Of a DNA stretch of 64,000 nt, positions 37,501 through 48,885 are shown piece after piece (within the stretch, counting starts at the first letter, position 1; the number at the start of each line of letters is the position of its first letter). Location: positions 868,001-932,000 of the forward strand of contig JAHRBC010000003.1 of assembly GCA_022702545.1 (NCBI GenBank), given 5' to 3'. The notes under the pieces are model-generated. The model made no database searches. It saw only the letters and a list, made by a program, of their open reading frames with translations, and was not told the DNA's origin. This DNA comes from Phycomyces nitens. Taxonomy: Eukaryota > Mucoromycota > Mucoromycetes > Mucorales > Phycomycetaceae. The position numbers were made by a program, and so were the translations under genes.

Positions 37501-40500
37501 ATCACCAAAGACCAACCTGAAGAAGGGGCTGCTCTAGAGACAAAGTCAGATTCACCCGAAGCTTCCAAAGAAGCATCAAGTTCTGCCGCTGTCCCTTCAA
37601 TTCCCGAGGCAATGAAGCATACCATTAAATCTGGCTCATCTGAACTGGTCATTTACCACCTATTGAATGAACTACTGCTTGTCCATGCTCAAGAGGACCC
37701 CAAGCCTTCTGCAGACCAAAAAGATGGAGAGCAGGCTGAATCGTCTGCAAACTCCCCCAAGATTCTCAAGTATGCCTATACTGGTTTCATTCTCCAGTGC
37801 TTGGTCGAACTTGTATCATCCTATGCTTCGTGCAAATATGATATCTACCAATTCAGCCGCCAGCGCAATACCAAGGATTCTAACAACGTCTCACGCCCTC
37901 GCCACTTCCTTCTCAACATGCTTATCAACGACTTTTTGCCATGTGGAATGAGCTCTGGTGCAAGCGATGAAGCCAACCGCCAGCGTGGTCTGTCAATGTG
38001 GACTGCATCTGTTCTTGTGGCAATGTGCTATGATGCGCCTCCAAACTCTGAGACAAATGCAGCAACAAAGAACGAATTGGTCCAGGTTCGCAAGTATGTA
38101 CTCGAAGGTGTGATCCGGTCCATGAAGGAAACCGTTGCATCCAATGATAGTTTCAGTGTCAAGCACAGCAAATACCTTGGCTTGGCTGACCTTTGCCACC
38201 GTATCTTGAACGCACGTCCAAATACCGGTAGCGTCTCCCATCGCACCAAGGAAGACACTGTGTCTGATATTGCCAAGATTATGTTGGACAAGAACTATGT
38301 ATCGGTCTTGACTAGCACAATCAGCGACGTAGACGTCAATCACCCACACGCCAAGAATGTCTTGAGCACCCTGCTCCGTCCCCTCGAGCAGCTTACAAAA
38401 CTTGCCATCAAAATCGAACGTGCATCAGAACAAACCAAGGAAGACGAAAAGAAAAACCAACAGCCATTTGTTCCCTCAAATGTTGACGGAGAAGGTGATG
38501 AGCCTCTTCCGGACCTCTACCGTAACTCATCCTTGGGTATGATTGCTGGAAGCGTCATGGAAGAAGAGGATGAAGACGACTGGGGCACATCTGAAGAAGG
38601 CGAGGACAGGTAAAAAAAAATGGTTATTTTTAGTTGGTTCGGATTGGATTGGATTGGATTGGTATATTTACTTGGCTTTTGGTACTGTAGCTTTGATGAG
38701 GATGAGTTTGATGAGGATAGTGGAAGCGATCTGTCTGATATGAGCGAAGGAGAGGAAGAAGACGAAGATCTAGATGAAGCCATGGATTCAATGGATTTCC
38801 ACCAGCATGCATATGACTCTGATATGGATGAAGACGAGGTATGTTGGTTTGGGTTAGTGGCTAGATGATTCTGATCGGTTTTGTAGGTCGAAGATGTCGA
38901 CGACGACGAAGGTAACTCTGGACATGGATCCCACTTATCCAATGACGAGGATGGTGATGAAGACGTGGATGAGGATGAAGATGGTCGTGAGATGACATGG
39001 CATCTTGAGGATATTGAAGACGACCCGGTTATTGTGCGTGCCGAGGTTACAATTGACTCTGGCGATGAGTTGGATGGTCATCACCATCGCTACATCCCTG
39101 ATAATCTGGGAGAGGTAAGTTTATTTCTTATGCGGCCATTTACAACGACAAGTTGATTAAAGATGTTGGTATAGGAGGATGACATGGCTACCTTGGATCA
39201 GTCTGATTTCGATGATGACGAGGATTCTGACAACCTTGATGAGCCAGAAGGTGAGCTGAGAGATGACATGTTGCTGGATGCAGCAGATCTCGATCTTCCG
39301 TTCAATGCTCATGACCTTCCAGATGGTGTGTTGATGGAAGATGATGAAATTATTTCGCGTCACCCTCGATCTGTTGTTCCTCTCCGAAGACACGAAAGAG
39401 GTCTTCCTATGAGCAGACGTAATTTGTTGGATGGAGGTAAGCTTTGATTTTATCTTTTGTAAATGTATGGCTGATGTGTGCGTATCCAAACAGGCTCCAG
39501 ATCTTTTGTCACCCCAATGGATGGAAATGCCAACCTACAAGACGATGTAATTACACATCCTTTGTTAGCTAACAATCAACCTGCCTCTACCAGTGAAGGT
39601 CGTCTTGGAACTCGACCAAGCACTGTCGGATTCCCTAGTCGTCAGCGTGCGCCTTTGACTGGAAACTGGCAGGCATTTGAGGATATTCTTGGTAACAGTG
39701 CAGTACGAATGCTGGAGAATATTCTCAACCAAACACCACAAGGAGCTCACACTGGTCCTGTGCGTGTGGATGTCCAGGCTGGTCCAGGTGGTATGACACG
39801 TAGCTTTGAATTTGATAACCTTCCACCACCGAACCCTGCATTTGGAAACACTGGTCGTCGTACCCATACAGAAGGTGCTACCCAAGAAAAAGAAGTGCTG
39901 TCGGCTCTTCATGACTTCCAGCCAATGTCAATTGCCGAGCGCTGGCATCAAGAAGCACGTATGATGTATGGAAACTCGGTTTCTGAAAAGGCTCTCAAGC
40001 TAGTCGAACCTCTGTTGAATGCCTTGATCCCTATTGCCATTGAGGATGAAAAGAAGCTTCGCGCTGAAGAAGAAAAGAGAAGACAGAAGCAGCGTGAAAA
40101 GGAGGAAGAAGAGCGCAAGATTGCAGAGGAAGAAAAGGCTCGCAAAGAAGAGGAAGAGAAGAAGGCGCGTCAGGAGGAGGAAGAGGAAAAGAAGCGTGTC
40201 GCTGCTGAAACAGAGGCTGCTGCAACTTCTGCGGCTGCTACTTCTGCTGCCACAACTTCTGCTACCGCTCAACAAAGTACTGCTACAAGTACTGCTACCA
40301 GTAGCCAAGACAAAACCACAACAAATACCCCAGAATCCGCTACCCAAGAAACAGAGGATGCAGGCCAATCAAGCCAAACTGAGCGTACAACCATTACTAT
40401 CAATGGCGAATCTGTGGATATCTCTGGAACTGGAATTGATATCGAATTCTTGGAAGCCCTTCCTGACGATTTGCGTGCCGAGGTTGTGAGTCAGCATATC

Positions 40501-43500
40501 CAAAACCGCCAGCCAGCCACAGCTGCACCAGAACCCGAATCTATCAGCCCAGAGTTCCTTGATGCTCTTCCCCCAGAGATCCGTGACGAAGTATTGCGCC
40601 AGGAGTCGATTGAGCGCCAAAGACGAAGCCGTCAGCAGCATCAGGAGACAACGACTGCAGAAGCCGCGAGTGAGTCGGCTATTAGTGGGGTGAGTGAGGA
40701 TGTGGAAATTGCAACTAGTCCTATCCTAAGAAGTGATCCTACGCAGGACATACTCAATACTCTTGGGCTCCGTACCCCACATCTGGACGATCAAGCCAAT
40801 TCGGACCAGAGCCGACTCGGTCTATTCCAACAGCATCTTGCTAGACGTGCTGGCAGATTTACTGAAATCGACGGCGCCAGAAGTCCCTTTGGATCGCCCT
40901 CCAAGAAGCCTACAGTTCACCGTGACGCAGTTCAGTTGGTTGACCGTGCCCAGCTCGCCACTCTAGCCCGTCTCTTGTTCTTGCCACAAACCATATCAAA
41001 GGCTCTCTTGAACCGACTCTTGTTGAATCTGTGCGAGAACAGCAAGTCCCGAAGCGATCTCTTGTCATTGTTGGTGTGTGTACTTCACGACGGAAGTAAC
41101 GATCTTTCGGCCGTCGATCGCAGCTTTGCTCAGCTTTCTGTCCAAAAGAACACAACAAAGCCAGCTGCCAAACCAAAGACCATAGTGCCTCTTCCAATCG
41201 AGAGTGAAACCGTCCCTGACCTCATCACCCAGAGATGTCTTGAAGTATTGATGCATGTTGTGTCTTATAATGACCAATCTCTGACTTACTTTTTGACCGA
41301 GAATGATTGTCTGGCCGGCCTAAAGCGTATCAACAGTAAGAAGGGTAAGGGCAAGGAAAAGGCCTCTACCGCTGCCCCTGTATCAAGCAAGTACCCACTC
41401 TTGGTCCTTATGAGCTTGCTTGATCGCCCTGTGTTTATCAAAAACACAAACCTTATGGAGCAATTGATGCATCTGCTTGGTACCATGTGTCGTCCTTTCC
41501 CTGTCCTTGTCAAGAAATACGTCGAAAAGGTTGAGAACAAACAATTGCAGAACCAAAAGAGCCAGACCAGCGGAAACGATACCACTGAAGAGAACGAGAG
41601 AGCTATTCCCAAGCCTCCAACTATTCCTGACAATTATCTCAAGCTGGTTGTCCATGTTCTGACTAATGGTGATTGCTCTGGAAAGACCTTCCAGTATACA
41701 CTTGGTGCAATTTCCCACCTTTCAAAGCTCGATGGTGCTCTTCGTACAATAACCAATGAATTGATATACGATGCCAAGCAATCTGGAAAGCAAGTCTTGA
41801 AGGATCTTGCCGAGTTGCTGGATATTCTTGAGCATGCAATGCCTGGTACCGAAATCCAAGGATCCACATTATCTCACTTCTCGGCTACCTCTGCAGACCA
41901 AGCTAAACTTTTGCGTGTACTAAAGACCATTGATTACATGTACTCACCAAAGTCTCCCACCCAAGCAACTGACACCAAAAACCAAAAGCAAACCGAGAGT
42001 GAAGAAGCACTCAAGAACGAGAAGCGAGTTCTACAGATCTATGAAGAACTGGACTTCTTGCCCCTTTGGAAGATGCTAGGACGCTGCTTGTCCGTGATTC
42101 ACGAAAAGGAAGATCTTATCAGTGTTGCAACCGTACTCTTGCCCTTGATTGAATCTTTCTTGGTTGTCTCAAAGCATGCTGCTGAAAAGGGCCAAGCACA
42201 ACAAACAAACTCGTTGGGACCAACAATCACAGCTGTCAATCCCGAACCAGAGTCTCCCGATGATTTCTTCTTCTCGTTCACTGAAGATCACAAAAAGATT
42301 CTCAATATTATGGTGCGCAATAACCCATCTTTGATGAGTGGATCATTCTCTCTCTTGGTTCGTAACCCAAAGATGCTTGAGTTTGATAACAAGCGCAACT
42401 ACTTTTCCCAACGCCTGCACAAGCGTACTGCCCCTCGCGAGCATTACCCTGCTCTCCAACTCAATGTTCGCCGCCAATATGTATTTGAGGACTCATATCA
42501 TCAATTGCAAGGTCGCACTGGCGAAGAAATCAAGCACGGAAAGCTCAACGTACGCTTCTACGACGAAGAAGGTGTGGATGCTGGTGGTGTTACAAGAGAA
42601 TGGTTCTCAGTCCTTGCTCGACAGATGTTTGATCCCAATTATGCACTGTTTATTACCTCTGCTGCGGATAAGTTGACTTACCAGCCTAACCGTGCTTCAT
42701 GGGTCAATCCAGACCATCTGAGCTTCTTCAAATTTGTTGGTCGATTGATTGGTAAGGCTATCTACGATGGCCGACTCTTGGATGCCTACTTTACACGTTC
42801 TTTCTACAAACACATCCTTGGGCGCCAGGTGGACTACCGTGATGTGGAGGCTATTGACCCAAGCTACTACAAGAGTCTTGTCTGGATGTTGGAGAACAAC
42901 ATTACTGATGTGGTTGACCTGACCTTCAGTATCGACACTGACGATTTTGGCACGGCAAAAACAATCGATCTCAAACCTAATGGCCGGGATATTCCTGTGA
43001 CTGAGCAAAACAAGCACGAATATGTGTACTTGGTTACTGAACAGAAGTTGACCACTGCCATTAAAGATCAAATCAATGCTTTCCTCCAGGGCTTCCACGA
43101 CATAATTCCAGCCTCACTTATTCAGATTTTCAATGAACAAGAGCTGGAACTGTTGATTTCCGGTTTGCCTGACATTGATATTGACGATTGGAGAAACAAC
43201 ACTGACTATGAGACATACAATGTGTCTTCTATTCAAATCCAGTGGTTCTGGCGCGCAGTTCGCAGCTTTGATCAGGAAGAAAGAGCCAAGCTGCTCCAGT
43301 TTGCTACTGGTACTTCCAAGGTACCGCTCAAGGGATTTGCTCATTTGCAAGGATCAAGTGGACTTCAGAAGTTCCAAATTCATAAAGACTTTGGTGGTGA
43401 GAACCGTCTTCCATCTGCACACACATGGTAAGAATCTACTTGTGATATTATGTGTAAATGTATGACTAACCAATCTAATTGTTTTTCTATAACCATCTCT

Positions 43501-43606
43501 TAGCTTTAACCAAATAGATTTGCCAATGTATACTTCTTACGAGAGTCTGAGAGCCAACCTCTTCAAGGCTATAAACGAATGCTCTACAGGATTTGGATTT
43601 GTATAG
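31555..43606 (+). CDS. TOM1: Giant HECT E3 ubiquitin ligase, HUWE1/Tom1 family
   Basis: Fourteen exons join in frame to about 3731 aa: 31555-31596, 31657-31956, 32027-32525, 32576-32682, 32765-32915, 32981-33117, 33181-34173, 34253-34538, 34604-38609, 38691-38838, 38887-39114, 39175-39436, 39494-43427 and 43504-43606. The N-terminal half is armadillo-like (DUF908/DUF913 type). A UBA domain lies at about residues 1245-1285 ([20 protein letters not shown]), followed by an acidic run of Asp/Glu at about 1350-1395. Two ubiquitin-binding motifs follow near 2700-2755 ([11 protein letters not shown] and [11 protein letters not shown]). The HECT domain fills about 3390-3731, with the catalytic Cys at about 3698 in HTCFNQIDLP, whose codon is split by the last intron. 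The protein ends TGFGFV. The family adds ubiquitin to histones, transcription and ribosome-biogenesis proteins. All family landmarks are intact. Confidence 0.96.
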
Positions 43607-44675
43607 ACAGCATTCTTTTCTTACGTTACAGTATTATTCTGCTCTGTGTACATAAACCGATATCACCCATTTTTATTTAAATATTGTTTATAATGTCCAA
43701 TGTTGAAAACGGCAGGACTTGGCATTGACTACCAGAGTCAATTCTGTCTGTCACAATCCCTTGAAAGCTGAATTGGCTTTGGTTTGTATCCAAGCGATTA
43801 GAACTAGCAAAAGGACCCTCCTCCTTGAAATAGATCAAGTCAAAAACCTGTCATTGCCCAATCTCGACAAATGGAATAAAAATAGAGTGTCTGTTTGGAG
43901 CACCTCTGGGAATAATTAGACAGGTTACCCGACTTGAGGTTTTGAATCTTAATATATTAAGATGCACATATATATAAAAGGATCTCGGATCAATTGCATC
44001 TATTGATCCAAGTGCCAGATTTCAGCTAACCATAATGGCTGTTTTGTTCATTTTATAAATTTATTATTAATAAATATTGCATATATATTGATATACACTT
44101 TTTTGTTGTTGTTGTTGTTAAGAAAGATGGATAATTGAATTTCCTGCTATTCGACCGGCGAAATACAGTATTTTTACTTGGTTTTTGGACCATCTCTATT
44201 TTTTTTTGGGACATTTTCAATTTAAATTGGGACAACTACCTAAGTACTGTACAGCGGCTCCATCCCAAAGTTCGTTTTCTGACTTGTCAGATTCGCTTTG
44301 GTCTGGAGAGGAGTCCAGAGCCTGCAGAGCATGTCCTATGGCAGGATAGAATAATTTTGTTAAAAGCGTACGTGACACTATAGAAGCATCCCCAAATGTG
44401 ATTGTCCCTAATACAATCCTCGTTGTTGCTTTTACTTTTGGGGATAATTATACGGACACCGTTTTTTTGTTTTTTGGAAGTAGTACGTCATGCAATACAA
44501 CTCCATGTATGTATTGTTCGATATTTTCTTTGAGTTTTTTAATTTTTTTAAAGGATAAAAAATACCGTCTATCTTCTATACAACAGTGTAGATAAAAGAA
44601 AGTTACCCACAAAGCACCAAACTTACATAAAAAATAACTTACAATGTACTTATTATGATTTGTAAACCAAACTGG
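43607..44675. other. Spacer between the host genes and the transposon zone
   Basis: Downstream of the HECT gene, AT-rich, with weak TTG repeats (44104-44119). A stretch at 44250-44340 reads VRFLTCQIRFGLERSPEPAEH, which has no recognised family. Bases 44440-44480 (GGACACCGTTTTTTT) recall Tc1 inverted-repeat sequence. No complete gene is present. Confidence 0.35.
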
Positions 44676-44784
44676 CTAATGTCTGGTGGAACCGCCTTTA
44701 TTGTTGATAACAGCCTGGACTCTGTCAGGCATGCTACTGACCAGTTTTTCCAGGAATTCAAGAGGTATCTCCAACCACCGTTCC
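44676..44784 (-). pseudogene. Tc1/mariner transposase fragment (C terminus)
   Basis: The minus strand reads WLEIPLEFLEKLVSS, then MPDRVQAVINNKGGSTRH and stop, which is the typical end of Tc1-type transposases. The DDE core is missing upstream. At 45240-45265 a sequence whose reverse complement reads GGTGTCCAAGTACTTAC could be the remaining terminal repeat. Confidence 0.7.
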
Positions 44785-45489
44785 AAAAAATATCCATTTT
44801 CTTTACTCTAAATCTTCCAACCCTCTCTACAAAGCTACCTCCATGTATCAGTTCCAGTCCTAGCCATCTATCTCGTCTCCAACAGGTGTGGGTTTTGTCG
44901 AATACTTGAGTGATCTTCTATGTGTGTGTTGCCAGACCAGAGTTACTATTAGCAAGCTTGGCGTCACCCGTCCAGTGTCCATTCAGAACGTAATCTATCA
45001 TGATCTCGGTGGATCCATGATCAAATGGCCGGCGTCAGTGCTTGTATGTTCGTGTATGATCGAGAACAACACCGCAATAACCCAAGTATTTCATCAAGAA
45101 CATAAGTATAAAATACGCCTTGTTACTTCTTTGACTAACTTTGGTTCTCTTGTGTGTATCTGGAAAACTCACACTTCAATAACTTTTACATAATTCTACG
45201 GATCTTATGCTGTATATAACAGTTCAGCACCTTAGTTACTATTGTAAGTACTTGGACACCTTTTTCTTGCAGGAACTAACTTCTCTAAATTTTTTTGTCC
45301 ATTATTTATTTCAATAAAGTGTAGTCAGTCGTTCATAACAATACTTTCAAGTAGTAAAATTAACTTGGACAAGAAAGTAAAAAACAAGATAAAAAGCATT
45401 AATAACAATCGAAAAGAGGGCAGACGTAATGTTTTTGAGCAGTTTTATTTAGGATAAAATATTGGTTGATAAAATATTGAAGAGAACAA
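44785..45489. other. Unassigned DNA between transposon fragments
   Basis: A plus-strand open stretch (44888-45193, LGVTRPVSIQNVIYHD) has no recognised family. The remainder is AT-rich. It may contain the rest of the decayed Tc1 copy plus the left end of the Harbinger element. Confidence 0.3.
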
Positions 45490-45502
45490 AAGAGGTGAAA
45501 AA

Positions 45503-46306
45503 GTGTTAGAAGAAATAATAGAAGTTAGATTTAGAAGTTCTGATGAAAATCAGAGAAGTCGCTTATGCATTGGACAGTTCCAAGGAAAAGAAAAAGTGTT
45601 AACGCTGATTCTTGAGGTAGTTGCATCCTACGATCGTTGGATCTGGCATGCGAATTTTGGTTGTCCTGGCTCTTTAAATGATATTAACGTGCTAAGCAGG
45701 TCCTCGTTAATGGAGGAAATGGAAAGCGGGGATATGTCAAAATTAAGTCCAAGGTGAACGGTAATGAGTACCAAGGTGGATACTACCTTGCAGATGGTAT
45801 TTATCCGGCGTATTCCACCTTGGTAAAGACATTTTCAATGCCAACGGATGAAGAGCAAAAGGTAAATTGAATGATTATGAAAGAAAAAAAAAGGTTACCG
45901 TTATTTTTTTTGTAGCTCTTTGTAACTCATCTTAATTTCTAAACTAAAGCTTTTTGCTAGACTTCAAGAAGCATACAGAAAGGATTTTGACTGTGCCTTT
46001 GGAGTGCTCCAATCCTGGTTTGGGATTATCCATGAGGCAGCACGTTTTTGGAAGAGAGACGATCTTGCCTTGTTCATGAAAACCTGTGTGATCTTGCACA
46101 ACATGATCATTCAAGATGAAAGGGGCATGAAGAATCTTTCGTATAAATACAAAAATGCTTCCACCGCATCAAGAGAAGCAGCCCAATCTTCCGTTCAAGA
46201 GTTTGTCGATCGTCAAGTAGTTGTTGACGATCGCAACATACATAACAACCTTCGTCATGATTTGATGAAACACGTCTTCAACCATCAAAGATATAATGCT
46301 TGTTAA
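45503..46306 (+). pseudogene. Harbinger (DDE_Tnp_4-type) transposase, truncated
   Basis: A 5'-truncated transposase. The first acidic block is WHANFGCPGSLNDINVL. A one-base frameshift near 45730 leads into GYYLADGIYPAYSTLVKTF, the second acidic block. A spliceable intron (45862-45949, GTAAAT ... CTAAACTAAAG) joins DEEQK to LFARLQEAYRKD. The third block reads RKDFDCAFGVLQSWFG, with Asp where the family usually has Glu. The end is ILHNMIIQDE and a normal stop. The N-terminal half and start codon are missing, so this copy cannot make a full enzyme. Confidence 0.8.
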
Positions 46307-46341
46307 ACTTTTAAATAAATCCTTATTTTTATAAATATATT

Positions 46342-47224
46342 TTATTCAATTTCTTCAAATACTTCGATTTGTAAGGGTTCTTCTAGTACATTACTATCCA
46401 AACCCACATTTTCTTTCCTTTTAGATTTCATGCGAGCAAGGATCTCATCTCTCTTCAAGTTGTAAAACTCAACCACTTGAGAATCAATCTCTTTCAAGAG
46501 ATCCTTTGACATGACTTGGATTTCAAATTTATCCCGCATCAAGTCATTGGATCTCTTCATTTGCTCTACTTTCTCCTTCTCTGTCTTTACAAAAGCAGCC
46601 TTTGCAACGATCCATTTTGTATCAGCTTCCTGGAGTTTCCTTTTCAAGGGAAGTTCCTTTTCTTTTTGTTGCTTACTGCTGGGAGATCTTGTCTCAGGCT
46701 CAGCAGCATCATCTGTGTTGCTGTTTTTCAACATCTACTTTGGCTGCTTGCTCAACAGCTTCCACCACTCCTTATAGACAACTTTTTTTTTGTTTTTTTC
46801 CAATATATCCATTTTGCCCTTTCAATCTAACAATATAAGTCTAAAGTATTAGCTTTTTGTGACTTATGATATAAATGTGGACAACGGAACAGCTCACTTT
46901 AACAACCTCTGTGGCACCACTTGGGTTGCCTACTTGGGCCAAGTATCTAACAAACTTGTTTACTTCAGGCTGAACGTTCTTCTGCCAACAAGTTTCCAAA
47001 GACCTCGGAGTCCTCTCTGCTTTGCGATAGCCGTCATTTTTGTTAAAAATTACAAGGATCTTTTCCTAAAGAGTTTTTGAAGACTGGTTAATACTAGTAA
47101 CAGCATCAACGCTTATGATTATGAACGCTTCAGTAAGCTCAATTTCCTGGAGAATATTCCAAGATGAAGAGCCTTTTTTCTTGGGTTGAGAAGTGGTAGT
47201 AGTGTTGTTATTTGATGAACTCAT
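46342..47224 (-). pseudogene. Harbinger SANT/Myb-like DNA-binding protein, broken
   Basis: The minus strand starts with ATG at 47224 (MSSSNNNTTTT, then WNILQEIELTEAFIIIS). It continues KTL*EKILVIFNK, RTPRSLETCWQK and VNKFVRYLAQV, the trihelix/SANT pattern seen in Harbinger partner proteins. After a probable intron (about 46895-46830) it reads YKEWWKLLSKQPK*, then a charged coiled-coil C terminus (ELPLKRKLQEADTKW, KRDEILARMKSKRKE). Two TAG codons fall where the family has Trp (WERI and PKW). Proteins of this type bind the element ends and help the transposase enter the nucleus. Confidence 0.7.
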
Positions 47225-47345
47225 TTGTGTAATTTAGATAAAGAAGGGGAGAAAGAAAAAAAATTAGAAAAAAAAAGTGTCAAAATATGAAAACCATGAT
47301 CTTGCACAAGATCACAACATAATTTTGTAAATTTGTGGAGCCGGA

Positions 47346-48045
47346 GCTGCTGGAGTTGCTCTAACATGTCACAACTAAAAACTAAACGCGCAGCTGAAAA
47401 TTAGGATTGCTGTCTGGGAAACAAATTGGCTAAATCTATTCTATAGATCGCAGATGGAGAAGAAGGCGTTGCTGCTGAAACCGAAGCACCAAAAGAGAGC
47501 AAACGACAGAGATACTATAGACTGTAAGACTGTCCAAGTTTGTATTCATTATGTTCTAAATCTCTAATATAATTTACACACAGTCTATGTAAAAATAACG
47601 TAAAAGACAAATCAATGACTTCAAAAAACAAGAAAGAGATTGTAAAGAGGAAAAAGTTACAGCACATTGAAGACAATAACATCAATAGTGTAGTAAACAA
47701 GTTAAGACTTGTAAGTCTTCAGGAAAATCGTATATAAGCTCATGGGGTTAGATAAGCTAGGGTGATAACAAAATTCATTAGGTAAAAGACAATAAAACCC
47801 TTAAGTCTGCTTTTCAGGCGTGTAAGCTGAATCCGCGAACCCAGAAAGAAGAATTAGTTCTCCGCATTTACAACTTCATCTCTATATATTTATTATTCTT
47901 CGTTCGACAGAGACTCTGGCTGTGTTACCATCATTTCTTTATTTATACGAAATTTTCAGAATAAATTATTGCTAGTTGTATTCTATACTCATTATCATCT
48001 TTTCTTTCGCTCCTGGTATTCAACCGCTCGACTCATCGACGATCC
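47346..48045. other. Spacer and probable 5' end of the DIRS-like element
   Basis: AT-rich. A perfect 16-bp palindrome GATCTTGCACAAGATC lies just outside, at about 47300. The last 250 bases before 48046 probably contain the left terminal repeat and leader of the DIRS-like element, but I could not match it to the right end. Confidence 0.35.
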
Positions 48046-48885
48046 ATGTCAAATGATTTGCAATCTACCCTTGAAGCCATGCTGGCTCGTCTCACCACCC
48101 TGGAAACCAACGCTTCTAGCCGTCAGTTGGATAATGTTCTTGATTCCGAGTCTGAGGAGTTCGACTCCCCTCACATTCATGAGCGTCCTGTCGCTACTGA
48201 CCTTACTCCTTTCCCTGCCCTTTTGGAAGCAATTCCGGGCATGGACAAGGATTTCTTTCGGCGTCCCTTGGACGAGACTGATCGCCGTCGCTTTCTGCTT
48301 AACTGTCCCCGGAACACTATTCGCCAGTATCAGGCCCCAGTGCTTAACCACACTGGAGTTGGGCAACACACCAAACGGACTGATGGTCAGTTCGTTGACA
48401 TCCAGTTCCGTATCTCTGGCCTCACGAGACCAATTGACTTGTTTGCCCATGACGTTCTGGTCACCAACTCGGTCGATGTTCCCCAAGCCCTGGAATTCGC
48501 GCGCACAATGCACGAATTGCTCTCCGACCTGGCCAGTGTCATTACCCAGATTCGTTGCGACAATGTGTGTCGAGATGCCAATCTCCCCACCACCCCAATT
48601 GTCCAGTCTTCTAAGGAACCTAGTCCCTTGCTAGACATTACTCGCATCACTGACCAAGCCAAGATGCAACGCGCACTTACTGATGCCTCCCGCAACACTT
48701 CCCGAACGAGAAAGGGAAAACGTTCTGCCCGTGCACGTCCTCCAAATAATCAACCCAACGACAATTCTGGACCTTCTACCGTCGCACACGCTCGTCCTAC
48801 AAACCGAGCACAACATCAAGACAACAAGTCGGGGTTCCACCCTCGACCCCAAAAGTCCAAGTCTCAGACGACCAGCCACCAGTAG
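48046..48885 (+). CDS. DIRS gag-like protein
   Basis: A 279-aa intact frame from ATG (MSNDLQSTLEAMLARLTTLE). A short N-terminal coiled coil is followed by a conserved middle part (RRRFLLNCPRNTIRQYQAPV, PIDLFAHDVLVTNS) and a basic Arg/Pro/Asn-rich tail with no zinc knuckle. The location upstream of RT supports a nucleocapsid-like role. Its last bases overlap the RT frame, which lies in the -1 register, so RT may be expressed by -1 frameshifting or reinitiation. Confidence 0.75.
   Translation: MSNDLQSTLEAMLARLTTLETNASSRQLDNVLDSESEEFDSPHIHERPVATDLTPFPALLEAIPGMDKDFFRRPLDETDRRRFLLNCPRNTIRQYQAPVLNHTGVGQHTKRTDGQFVDIQFRISGLTRPIDLFAHDVLVTNSVDVPQALEFARTMHELLSDLASVITQIRCDNVCRDANLPTTPIVQSSKEPSPLLDITRITDQAKMQRALTDASRNTSRTRKGKRSARARPPNNQPNDNSGPSTVAHARPTNRAQHQDNKSGFHPRPQKSKSQTTSHQ

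Larger units (their letters stand above)
45490..47345. mobile_element. PIF/Harbinger DNA transposon (inactive)
   Basis: It contains a plus-strand DDE transposase remnant and a minus-strand SANT/Myb-like gene in tail-to-tail arrangement, the two-gene layout of PIF/Harbinger elements. The right end near 47338-47365 contains GAGCCGGAGCTGCTGGAGTT, GC-rich compared with its surroundings and similar in style to Harbinger termini. The left terminus and the 3-bp target duplication were not identified. Confidence 0.65.

Noticed and set aside
31783..43465. Many minus-strand open frames inside the HECT ligase gene
   Set aside because: They are shadows of the long GC-richer coding exons and have no independent motifs.
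47290..47310. 16-bp palindrome GATCTTGCACAAGATC as an operator
   Set aside because: It lies in decayed transposon flank with no adjacent gene; a chance palindrome or element edge is more likely.
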